Source: Lachnospiraceae bacterium
Lineage (GTDB): Bacteria > Bacillota > Clostridia > Lachnospirales > Lachnospiraceae
Assembly (NCBI GenBank): GCA_014804565.1
Contig: JAAUZN010000010.1
Coordinates: 1-8,916 of the forward strand
Direction of reading: 5' to 3'
DNA: 8,916 bases
Shown: in pieces, positions 1 to 5,719 of the stretch
Numbering within the stretch: position 1 is the stretch's first letter
Layout of the letters: every line of letters starts with the position of its first letter
Notes under the pieces: generated by a model
What the model was told of the DNA's origin: nothing
What the model saw: only the letters and a program-made list of their open reading frames with translations
Database searches by the model: none
Program-made: the position numbers and the translations under genes

Positions 1-528
1 AATGATGCCGGTGTATCAAAACGCTTTAAGTACAGAATACGATATTATAATGAACAATATCAATTTATGAAGTTAGAATGTAAAGAGAAGGCAGGGGAGC
101 GTTGTCATAAAGAAAGCTGCTGGATTTCTTTGGAAGAGTATCGGAAGATATTGGAGGGAGCGGCGGATGAGTTGTTTTGGCAGACCGATGAACCGCTCTT
201 GCAGAAGTTTTGTCTCCAATGTATGACAAAGCAATTAGAACCAAAGGCAATTATTCATTATGAGCGTGTAGCTTATGTAGAGGAAATTACAAATATACGC
301 ATCACGTTGGACCAAAATATATCTGTTTCAGATGATTTTGCTCATTTTACGGATGGTGATTATATGCGCTGTCCGATTCAGGAAAAGGGACAATCTGTAT
401 TGGAAGTTAAATTTGATTATATATTGCCAAGTTATATCAGGCATATATTGACAAAGCGTCATTTGATGCAAACAGCTTTTTCAAAATACTGTATAGGGAG
501 GAAAAAACTGCGGAGCATGGGAAGATAA
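1..528 (+). CDS. VTC-domain (polyphosphate polymerase domain) protein, 5' truncated
   Basis: The reading frame is open from the first base, with no stop before TAA at 526-528, so the gene starts upstream of the window; the ATG at 67 is internal. The visible 175 residues resemble the C-terminal part of bacterial VTC-domain proteins, related to the yeast Vtc4 polyphosphate polymerase, which makes polyphosphate from ATP inside a basic tunnel. Visible family features are a basic strand (SKRFKYRIRYY, window residues 6-16), followed by MKLECKEKAG with alternating charged residues, then YERVAYVEEI and NIRITLDQNI, and near the end VLEVKFDYILPSY. No signal peptide or membrane segment is seen in this part, which fits a cytoplasmic enzyme. 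It sits 33 nt before the DUF4956 gene, its usual partner. Family assignment is good. Actual polyphosphate synthesis is inferred, and other triphosphate-tunnel activities are possible. Confidence 0.85.
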   Translation, partial: NDAGVSKRFKYRIRYYNEQYQFMKLECKEKAGERCHKESCWISLEEYRKILEGAADELFWQTDEPLLQKFCLQCMTKQLEPKAIIHYERVAYVEEITNIRITLDQNISVSDDFAHFTDGDYMRCPIQEKGQSVLEVKFDYILPSYIRHILTKRHLMQTAFSKYCIGRKKLRSMGR

Positions 529-548
529 AACAGAACCATTTTGCAGCG

Positions 549-554
549 AAGGAG
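549..554 (+). promoter_or_regulatory. Ribosome binding site that sets the DUF4956 start
   Basis: AAGGAG lies 7 nt before the ATG at 562. This favours 562 over the in-frame TTG at 541, which has no comparable site upstream. Confidence 0.75.
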
Positions 555-561
555 AAATACT

Positions 562-1224
562 ATGGAAAATACGATAGAAAGTATCATCAATTCTTATTAT
601 AATCCTAGATTATACACATCTATGATCCTATCGGTGCTGCTTATTGTGCTGATACTCAGCGTTTATGAATTTATAGTTTATCGATTGGTATCGCACAGGG
701 CATTTTATAATCGCTCTTTTAATATCTGTATTGCAATTTTGCCTTTTTTTATAGCGACGATTGTTTTATGTCTGCAGTCGAATATTGTAATCACGTTGGG
801 CACGATAGGCGCATTAGCCATTCTGCGCTTCCGTACGACAATAAAAGATCCGGTTGACATGTTATATCTTCTATGGTCGGTACATATAGGCATCACTTGT
901 GGCTGTCAGTTATATGAAGTTGCAGTTTTGACAGCTCTTATAGTAACAATATTGTTGATTGTACTGGAGCATATCTCAATTGGGAGAAAGCCGTTTGTAT
1001 TAGTATTGCATTGCAATTCGGAAGATGAGAATGTACTTCTGAAGGCAATTGGTGAGCATACAACGAAATATCGTGTTAAAAGCAGGAATTATACTGCGCG
1101 GGGAATGGACATGGTCATTGAGTTATCTGTGAAGAATCCACAGAAATTGGCAGAGAGTATTCAAGAAACAAAGGCAGCAGAAAAATTTTCTGTCATCGAA
1201 TATGATAGTGATGATGTGCTGTAG
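562..1224 (+). CDS. DUF4956 family membrane protein
   Basis: This 220-residue protein has an N-terminal membrane half and a soluble C-terminal half. Hydrophobic segments lie at about residues 18-41, 54-73, 76-89, 98-115 and 118-138. The conserved family signature is visible as GTIGALAILRFRTTIKDP at 80-97, followed by a helix ending in HIGITCGC. The Gly-rich signature with RFRT recalls MgtC-type membrane proteins, but that is only a resemblance. Residues about 143-220 look like an alternating strand-helix domain (FVLVLHCN, then DMVIELSV, then FSVIEYDS), probably cytoplasmic. The gene lies between the VTC-domain gene and the CotH-like gene, with gaps of 33 and 14 nt. DUF4956 proteins commonly sit next to VTC-domain genes, which suggests a membrane partner of polyphosphate metabolism. 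The biochemical role is unknown. The start at 562 is chosen because AAGGAG precedes it. Confidence 0.85.
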   Translation: MENTIESIINSYYNPRLYTSMILSVLLIVLILSVYEFIVYRLVSHRAFYNRSFNICIAILPFFIATIVLCLQSNIVITLGTIGALAILRFRTTIKDPVDMLYLLWSVHIGITCGCQLYEVAVLTALIVTILLIVLEHISIGRKPFVLVLHCNSEDENVLLKAIGEHTTKYRVKSRNYTARGMDMVIELSVKNPQKLAESIQETKAAEKFSVIEYDSDDVL

Positions 1225-1229
1225 AGGGA
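1223..1229 (+). promoter_or_regulatory. Ribosome binding site of the CotH-like gene
   Basis: AGAGGGA overlaps the stop codon of the DUF4956 gene and lies 9 nt before the ATG at 1239. This supports translation from the same transcript. Confidence 0.65.
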
Positions 1230-1238
1230 AATGGCCGC

Positions 1239-3680
1239 ATGAAAAAATATATTGGGATAGCAGTTTTTATTGCGTCTGTAATAGCAGGAATCTATTTGGT
1301 CTGTTTTTGTAATAATACGGTACATTATTCTGGCTATATCATTGATCAAAAAGAATTTGAAGCTCTTATTAAGGAACGGACAGAGGTATTTCCTTTATTG
1401 GATGCCTTGATTTTTAGTGAAGAAACTCTTTTTTATGATGATGACAGTAAAACTTTCTATTATTCACTCATAGAAGGAAGTGCAGGCGCCTATGATCCTG
1501 ATGTAAAGATAAAGAGTGAAAAGAAGGATTTGAAAATAGCTTTTATAGAAGACAGCATATCGACAGAGGGAATTAAAAATAACGATACGATAACCATTTT
1601 GGCCTATACGGAAGAAGAATATTGTTGCTATTCTTTAAAGTGCACCACATTGCCGCTTATGAATATAGAATGTACGGAAGAAATCACTGATGATTCGGTT
1701 CCCATGAGTATTGTTCTTTTTGATAATCGACAGGAGGCAGCACAACGGGTTATATCATCAGAGGGAAATATTCATATCCGAGGTGCTACAGCGCGGATAT
1801 ATCCCAAGAAAGGATATCGCTTTTCGTTGTCGCAGGAATCGATCGGCGGTAATTTGCGTGCCAATCAGGTATCACTTTTAGGAATGCGGCAGGATGATGA
1901 CTGGTTATTGTATGCTGCCTATAATGATGAGGAAAAGATCAGGAATGTTTTTTCATCTAATTTATGGGAATATACATGCGCGACAGATAATGCATACGGA
2001 ATCAATACCGGAATGGAATACAGGTATCTGGAACTGTTTTTGAACGGGGAATACTGGGGATTATATGCTTTAGGATATCCGATTGATGAAAAGCAATTGG
2101 GTATAGATAAAGGGAATGATGAAGAAGCACTTTATAAGATCACGGATTGGACAAACGGCAATATCTGGGAGTATGCAGAAGGCGGACATATAGAAGGGTA
2201 TGTAGACAAAGGCGCGGATGGGGAGAATGAGAATTGGATTCCCTTACAAAATTATTGTGATGCTTTAAATTATAGTATGGATGACAGCGAAAAACTATAT
2301 GCCAGTATTGATATAGATAATGTAATAGATAATTATTTGTTTTATAATCTTGCACAGGGTACGGATAATGTGTCAAAAGAGTATGTGAAGAACCAATATT
2401 TTTCAATCCATAGCAGACAGGGAAAAGTGATCGCAATGTATTCTCCCTGGGATATGGACGATACTTGGGGAAAGACATGGAGAGGTGATTTCCCGGTAAA
2501 TGAGCAACAGCCGTATACCATATCAGAAAAATACAACCATGTTATGGAAAGCGGAGTTGTGAATCAGCTGATCGTAAACGGCGATGGATCCATATGGGAT
2601 AAAATATTTGATAAATACCGGTATTTAAGAGAAAACGGGTGGTCAGATGAGAATGTTAATTCTTTATTAGATGAATGCGAAGAGAATATTTTTGCATCAG
2701 GCGCCTATCTGAGAGATATGGAACGGTGGCCGGAAGGAGATTATACTGATGCAGCAGTTGGGATGAATACTTTCCGGACATTTGTAATGGGACGTTTACA
2801 GGAATTTGATGAATATTTTAAAAGACTGAAAGGGGTATGTCGAGACAGCATTTTTATAAGGAGAAGTGCACAGTATGCAAGTTTTGAGGAAGGAAGTTTT
2901 ATTATAGAGATCAATAGCAAAGAACTTCTAAAGGATTCGGATTATATAGATCTCTTTGAATATATGGGAATTGATATTTCAGCTATTACGGATGAAGTGC
3001 GCTTTATCATAGCAAAGCCGGTTGAGGGACAATATGAATATCTTTCCGAGCTGGGAGAGACGGAAGGCGACAGGGAGACTTGCGCAGGCAAGCTTTCTTT
3101 TTTGGAAATACAGGAAGGCTTATACGAAGTGAGTCTGGATGGAACTGCCTGTTGTACGAGCGCTGTGTTTTTCAGGCCTGCGGTCAGAATGGTATCTGTA
3201 AAGGATGGTATGGCGGATACATTTGATTTTGACAGGGAAAACACGCGGCTATATACAACTCCACTCGATAGCTTATCAGATTATATGGAGGGATTATGCG
3301 CTACACAATATAACGCTGTGATCGAAATAAATAATTTGAACATTTGGCAGGATTCTTTTTTTGTCAAGCTGTTTGAGAACCTTGGCATCGCCAAAGAAGC
3401 TATTAGTGAAAAAACTGATTTTATTGTGTGGGATGGTACGGAAAAAGAAGCGCTCATATTAGAGAACTTTCATGCTGCTGACAGCAGCTGTGATACCTCG
3501 ATCGGTATGTTGAGTTTATTTGTAAATGAGCAGGGGGAATACGGGGTATATATGGGCGACAGCGAGTGCTTCGTCAGTTCAATAGGGGAAAATGAAGAGG
3601 AGAGGAAAGATATCAGGATACTCTGGTTTGATCCGGATTCGGGCGAGATGGTGGGAAATCTGGCGTTTGTATGTGAATAG
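1239..3680 (+). CDS. Membrane-anchored CotH-family protein kinase homologue with extra domains
   Basis: This 813-residue protein begins with two lysines and a hydrophobic stretch (about residues 5-24), best read as a signal anchor that places the rest outside the membrane. Residues about 28-150 form an acidic domain I do not recognise. The CotH kinase-like region spans about 150-540: NIHIRGATARIYPKKGYRF starting at residue 177 (R181, G182, K190, K191), then MEYRYLELFLNGEYWGLY, and PWDMDDTWG at 403-411, whose D405 and D407 match the conserved metal-binding acidic motif. Bacillus subtilis CotH is an atypical kinase that phosphorylates spore coat proteins. Residues 552-654 and 691-797 are two diverged copies of an unrecognised unit. 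The protein is longer than the basic CotH fold needs. Its place behind VTC-domain and DUF4956 genes points to a surface or polyphosphate-linked role rather than a spore coat role. Substrate and activity are unknown. Confidence 0.85.
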   Translation: MKKYIGIAVFIASVIAGIYLVCFCNNTVHYSGYIIDQKEFEALIKERTEVFPLLDALIFSEETLFYDDDSKTFYYSLIEGSAGAYDPDVKIKSEKKDLKIAFIEDSISTEGIKNNDTITILAYTEEEYCCYSLKCTTLPLMNIECTEEITDDSVPMSIVLFDNRQEAAQRVISSEGNIHIRGATARIYPKKGYRFSLSQESIGGNLRANQVSLLGMRQDDDWLLYAAYNDEEKIRNVFSSNLWEYTCATDNAYGINTGMEYRYLELFLNGEYWGLYALGYPIDEKQLGIDKGNDEEALYKITDWTNGNIWEYAEGGHIEGYVDKGADGENENWIPLQNYCDALNYSMDDSEKLYASIDIDNVIDNYLFYNLAQGTDNVSKEYVKNQYFSIHSRQGKVIAMYSPWDMDDTWGKTWRGDFPVNEQQPYTISEKYNHVMESGVVNQLIVNGDGSIWDKIFDKYRYLRENGWSDENVNSLLDECEENIFASGAYLRDMERWPEGDYTDAAVGMNTFRTFVMGRLQEFDEYFKRLKGVCRDSIFIRRSAQYASFEEGSFIIEINSKELLKDSDYIDLFEYMGIDISAITDEVRFIIAKPVEGQYEYLSELGETEGDRETCAGKLSFLEIQEGLYEVSLDGTACCTSAVFFRPAVRMVSVKDGMADTFDFDRENTRLYTTPLDSLSDYMEGLCATQYNAVIEINNLNIWQDSFFVKLFENLGIAKEAISEKTDFIVWDGTEKEALILENFHAADSSCDTSIGMLSLFVNEQGEYGVYMGDSECFVSSIGENEEERKDIRILWFDPDSGEMVGNLAFVCE
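2892..3629 (+). repeat. Two diverged protein repeats in the CotH-like C-terminus
   Basis: Copy 1 covers residues 552-654 (2892-3200) and copy 2 residues 691-797 (3309-3629). They align as FIIEINSKELLKDSDYIDLF with AVIEINNLNIWQDSFFVKLF, then EYMGIDISAITDEVRFII with ENLGIAKEAISEKTDFIV, and later GKLSFLEIQEGLYEVSLD with GMLSLFVNEQGEYGVYMG. The similarity is at protein level only, which indicates an old duplication. Confidence 0.7.
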
Positions 3681-3729
3681 GTGTTCTTCTATGCGCAAGA
3701 TGCTGCGCGATAACCTACACTACCAAAAG

Positions 3730-3749
3730 ACTACAAGATGTGGTATGAT
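3730..3749 (+). promoter_or_regulatory. Extended -10 promoter-like site overlapping a dyad
   Basis: TGGTATGAT (3741-3749) has the extended -10 form TGnTATnnT. No good -35 is present: the 17-bp position gives TACCAA. The -10 overlaps an imperfect dyad, ACTACA-AGA-TGTGGT (3730-3744), which could be a repressor site; its arms differ at one position. If used, transcription would begin near 3755 and run into the hairpin and terminator that follow. No gene follows, so this is a moderate to weak call. Confidence 0.35.
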
Positions 3750-3767
3750 AAATTCGTAAAAGGGGAA

Positions 3768-3812
3768 CATGTATTGATTATGGTTTAAACAGAAAATTAT
3801 AATCAATACATG
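3768..3812 (+). repeat. Perfect 14-bp inverted repeat, extendable to a 19-bp stem
   Basis: CATGTATTGATTAT at 3768-3781 is matched exactly by its reverse complement at 3799-3812, with a 17-nt spacer. In RNA the stem can continue inward with two G-U pairs and three U-A pairs (3782-3786 with 3794-3798), leaving a 7-nt loop at 3787-3793. There is no U-run directly after it, so it is not a terminator by itself. The next hairpin begins 5 nt later. Confidence 0.85.
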
Positions 3813-3817
3813 GGAAG

Positions 3818-3848
3818 GAAGCCGCAGAGTGATTTGTGGCTTCTTTTT
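3818..3848 (+). terminator. Intrinsic terminator
   Basis: GAAGCCGC (3818-3825) pairs with GTGGCTTC (3836-3843), an 8-bp stem with one G-U pair and a 10-nt loop, followed by five T (3844-3848). It is the first credible terminator after the CotH-like gene and isolates the GH25 gene from upstream transcription. Confidence 0.8.
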
Positions 3849-3884
3849 ATCCAAATATTTCCACCATAAATCCGCAAAAATCTC

Positions 3885-3913
3885 TATACATTCCCTTAGA
3901 AACATGGTATAGT
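3885..3913 (+). promoter_or_regulatory. Candidate promoter for the GH25 gene
   Basis: An extended -10, TGGTATAGT (TG at 3905-3906, hexamer 3908-3913), has TATACA at 3885-3890 at 17-bp spacing as a 4/6 match to the -35 consensus. It would give a leader of about 145 nt. A second, weaker option is TTGTTA (3923-3928), 17 bp, TAATAT (3946-3951), which lies inside the repeat cluster. Confidence 0.4.
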
Positions 3914-3923
3914 TGTTAAAGAT

Positions 3924-3981
3924 TGTTACAAAATGTAATGAATTGTAATATTTTGGAAACAAAAATGTTACAAAGTGACAC
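3924..3981 (+). promoter_or_regulatory. Phased TGTWAY direct repeats, possible response-regulator sites
   Basis: Hexamers TGTTAC (3924-3929), TGTAAT (3934-3939) and TGTAAT (3944-3949) start exactly 10 bp apart. TGTTAC recurs at 3966-3971, 22 bp later, with TGACAC at 3976-3981 another 10 bp on. Helically phased direct repeats are typical of OmpR-family regulators. The WalR box is TGTWAH-N5-TGTWAH (11-bp period), so the motif fits but the spacing is one base short. WalR controls cell-wall hydrolases, which suits the downstream muramidase. A dyad reading, TTACA-AAA-TGTAA (3926-3938), is an alternative. Confidence 0.4.
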
Positions 3982-4066
3982 GGTAGCAATCTTCACGAAA
4001 GAAAACGGTATATGAGAATACGAAAGGGAAATATTCAGCGGCAGTGCCGGGGAATACAAAGTACAA

Positions 4067-5206
4067 ATGATAAAAATAAAAGAAGCATTGTTACATAAGC
4101 TGCAAAAAAGCGGGAAGCAGATCCTTACGGTGTGTCTTGCGGGGGCGTTGGCTCTTGCGCCGGGCATGCAGGCGGAGGCCATCGGAGCGGGCAGCTCCAT
4201 CGCCAGAGGCATTGATGTCTCGAAGCACAATCTGGCAATCGATTGGGGCCAGGTCCCCTCTTCCGGGGTTTCTTTTGTGTTTGTGAAGGCGGGCAGTACC
4301 AATTCCGGGATAGATCCTTATTTTGATGCCAATATGCGCGGCGCCAATGCGGCAGGATTGCGGACGGGTGTATATTTATACTCCTATGCGTCCAATGTAG
4401 AACAAGCGCAGAACGAGGCGAACCAGCTTTTGCAGTGGATCGGCAACTATACGGTGAATTATCCGGTGGTCTATGACGTGGAGGCACCTTGTCACAAAAA
4501 TATGTCCCAGGGTCAGCTGCAGGAGTTGATCAATGCGTTCTGTTCCATCATTGAGGCGAACGGTTACTATCCGGTGGTCTATTCCAGCAGGAACATGTTC
4601 CGGGATAAGATCGGAAACATCGGTTATGACAAGTGGGTGGCGCAGTATGCGGATGCGCTGGAGTACGAAGGCGCTTCTTTCTGGCAGAATACCTCCCACG
4701 GCAGTGTGGCGGGAATTCCAACCAGAGTGGACATGAACTATCAATTTAAGGATTATGCGTCGCTCATCGTGGCGGACGGCTTTGCACCGCGCGGGGAGCA
4801 GATGGTGTTCTATGCAGGCTATCGTATGCAGAGAAACTGCTGGGCAAACTGGGAGGATAAAAAGTATCATCTGGATGAGAACGGCTTCGTGCAGAAGGGA
4901 TGCTGGTTTGAGGATGAGACAGGCAGATATTTCCTGGCAACAAAAGATGGACACGCCCTGCGGGAGGATGTGACGATCGAGGGACAAGATTACTACTTTG
5001 ACGAGAATGCGGTGATGCAGAGAGGGCTGGTGGCCAGACCGGACGGCAACGTTTATTATTATGATCCTGCCACGGGAGCTTTGCAGAGAAACGTGACCGT
5101 GGAGGTGGATGGTGTAAGCTATGCGGTAAATCAAAATGGTATTGCGACGGCGGCGGTACCTGAGGAGCCGGCGGCACCAGAGGAGACGCAGCCGCAGGAG
5201 CAGTAA
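4067..5206 (+). CDS. Secreted GH25 lysozyme-type muramidase with cell-wall-binding repeats
   Basis: This 379-residue protein begins with a basic stretch and hydrophobic core (about 18-31) ending in MQAEA, so signal peptidase cleavage near residue 38 is likely. The GH25 domain covers about 46-235: RGIDVSKHN (D50, the first conserved acid), VFVKAG, GVYLYSYA, then YPVVYDVEAP with D137 and E139, the catalytic acid pair region, and later VDMNYQF. GH25 enzymes cleave the N-acetylmuramic acid to N-acetylglucosamine bond of peptidoglycan. Residues about 250-360 hold aromatic, Gly- and Asp-rich units (KYHLDENGFVQKG, YYFDENAVMQRG, YYYDPATGALQRN) like choline- or glucan-binding wall repeats. The tail is Pro/Glu rich, with no LPXTG anchor. 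The gene is flanked by terminators, so it is a single unit. The putative ribosome site GGGG (4049-4052) lies 14 nt from ATG, which is long, but no better start keeps the signal peptide. It could serve in remodelling or autolysis. Confidence 0.9.
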   Translation: MIKIKEALLHKLQKSGKQILTVCLAGALALAPGMQAEAIGAGSSIARGIDVSKHNLAIDWGQVPSSGVSFVFVKAGSTNSGIDPYFDANMRGANAAGLRTGVYLYSYASNVEQAQNEANQLLQWIGNYTVNYPVVYDVEAPCHKNMSQGQLQELINAFCSIIEANGYYPVVYSSRNMFRDKIGNIGYDKWVAQYADALEYEGASFWQNTSHGSVAGIPTRVDMNYQFKDYASLIVADGFAPRGEQMVFYAGYRMQRNCWANWEDKKYHLDENGFVQKGCWFEDETGRYFLATKDGHALREDVTIEGQDYYFDENAVMQRGLVARPDGNVYYYDPATGALQRNVTVEVDGVSYAVNQNGIATAAVPEEPAAPEETQPQEQ

Positions 5207-5226
5207 AAAATGGATAAATGATCTGG

Positions 5227-5254
5227 AAATCGGGCGCGGGAGCGCTCGATTTTT
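5227..5254 (+). terminator. Intrinsic terminator after the GH25 gene
   Basis: An 11-bp stem (5227-5237 with 5242-5252, core ATCGGGCGC with GCGCTCGAT, one G-T pair) and a GGGA loop is followed by T residues to 5254. It starts 20 nt after the GH25 stop. Confidence 0.85.
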
Positions 5255-5256
5255 GG

Positions 5257-5285
5257 TTGTAAATGCCCCTGTGATGGTATATAAT
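5257..5285 (+). promoter_or_regulatory. Sigma-A-type promoter for zf-HC2-polA-coaE
   Basis: TTGTAA (5257-5262), a 17-bp spacer and a perfect TATAAT (5280-5285) lie just after the GH25 terminator. The start of transcription would be near 5292, leaving a leader of about 45 nt before the zf-HC2 gene. Confidence 0.7.
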
Positions 5286-5337
5286 AATTTCTGTGTGGGC
5301 ACCTGTGAACGAGCCTGTGGAAAGATGAGCGGCGGGT

Positions 5338-5658
5338 ATGAACTGTAAAGAAGCGGAGAAAAAAATATCTCTCTTTCTGGATGATGATCTGGATGGGAGA
5401 GATCTGGCGGAATTTGTGGAGCATATCGAGGATTGTCCGGACTGCAAGGAAGAATTATCCATCCAGTTTTTGGTGACGGAGGGTATGGAGCAGCTTGAGC
5501 AGGGCAATAATTTTAATCTTCAAAAGGCGTTGCTCTTGAAGCTTGGGGATGCGGACGATAAAGTTCGGATCAATCGAATCTTGCGGAATATTTTGTTATG
5601 TCTGGAGATTGCAGTGGCGGCGATGATCATCATAGCGGTGATCATCGTATCGGTATAG
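5338..5658 (+). CDS. Small membrane protein with zf-HC2 (anti-sigma-type) zinc finger
   Basis: This 106-residue protein starts MNCKEAEKK and shows the zf-HC2 metal-ligand pattern: C3, H29, C33 and C36 (EHIEDCPDC). Such domains in ZAS-type anti-sigma factors bind zinc and hold ECF sigma factors in the cytoplasm. Residues about 84-105 are one hydrophobic helix, so the zinc finger would face the cytoplasm with almost nothing outside. The middle (about 50-82) is polar and probably helical. No sigma factor gene lies beside it. Instead polA follows after 61 nt with no terminator, so both genes probably share the promoter at 5257-5285. The ribosome site is weak (GGAAAG near 5319-5324, or GGCGGG directly at the start). 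It may be a true anti-sigma factor acting on a distant sigma factor, or another zinc-finger membrane regulator. Confidence 0.8.
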   Translation: MNCKEAEKKISLFLDDDLDGRDLAEFVEHIEDCPDCKEELSIQFLVTEGMEQLEQGNNFNLQKALLLKLGDADDKVRINRILRNILLCLEIAVAAMIIIAVIIVSV

Positions 5659-5719
5659 AAAAGTGGCCGGCGGCACACGATAGGGACTGTGCAGGGAATT
5701 GAGAGAGGCGTAAGAGTAC

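Larger units (their letters stand above)
3755..3848 (+). ncRNA. Candidate small structured RNA (or operon 3' UTR)
   Basis: Between a promoter-like site and an intrinsic terminator lie about 94 bases without a plausible reading frame. The predicted transcript would hold two hairpins, a long AU-rich one (3768-3812) and the terminator (3818-3843). An AAGGGGA with ATG-TAT-TGA follows near 3760-3777, but the spacing is only 2 nt and the frame ends after two codons. No known RNA family is recognised. It may equally be the 3' untranslated end of the CotH operon. Confidence 0.3.

Noticed and set aside
67..528. ATG at 67 as the true start of the first gene
   Set aside because: The frame is open upstream to base 1 and the upstream codons encode SKRFKYRIRYY, which belongs to the conserved VTC fold.
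1231..1242. Three-codon frame ATG-GCC-GCA-TGA overlapping the CotH start as a coupling leader
   Set aside because: Such a short frame can arise by chance and the ribosome site at 1223-1229 fits ATG 1239 better.
3693..3708. GCGCA/TGCGC hairpin as terminator just after the CotH-like gene
   Set aside because: The stem has only 5 pairs and no T-run follows. The hairpin at 3818-3848 is far better.
3849..4066. A metabolite riboswitch in the GH25 leader
   Set aside because: I looked for cyclic di-GMP and other common riboswitch core sequences and saw none. Only a small CGGCA/TGCCG dyad (4039-4049) near the start was found.
4012..4098. 28-codon frame in the GH25 leader overlapping its start
   Set aside because: It has no good ribosome site and its product is a basic, featureless peptide. 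It is probably untranslated leader.
4376..5302. Minus-strand frame of 308 codons opposite the GH25 gene
   Set aside because: It lies fully opposite a gene with clear motifs and a signal peptide. Its product is rich in Arg, His, Leu and Ile without domain features, as expected from a shadow frame.
4764..5507. Minus-strand frame of 247 codons spanning the end of the GH25 gene to zf-HC2
   Set aside because: It runs across a terminator, a promoter and two recognised genes. Its product is a low-complexity Ser/Pro/Arg mix.
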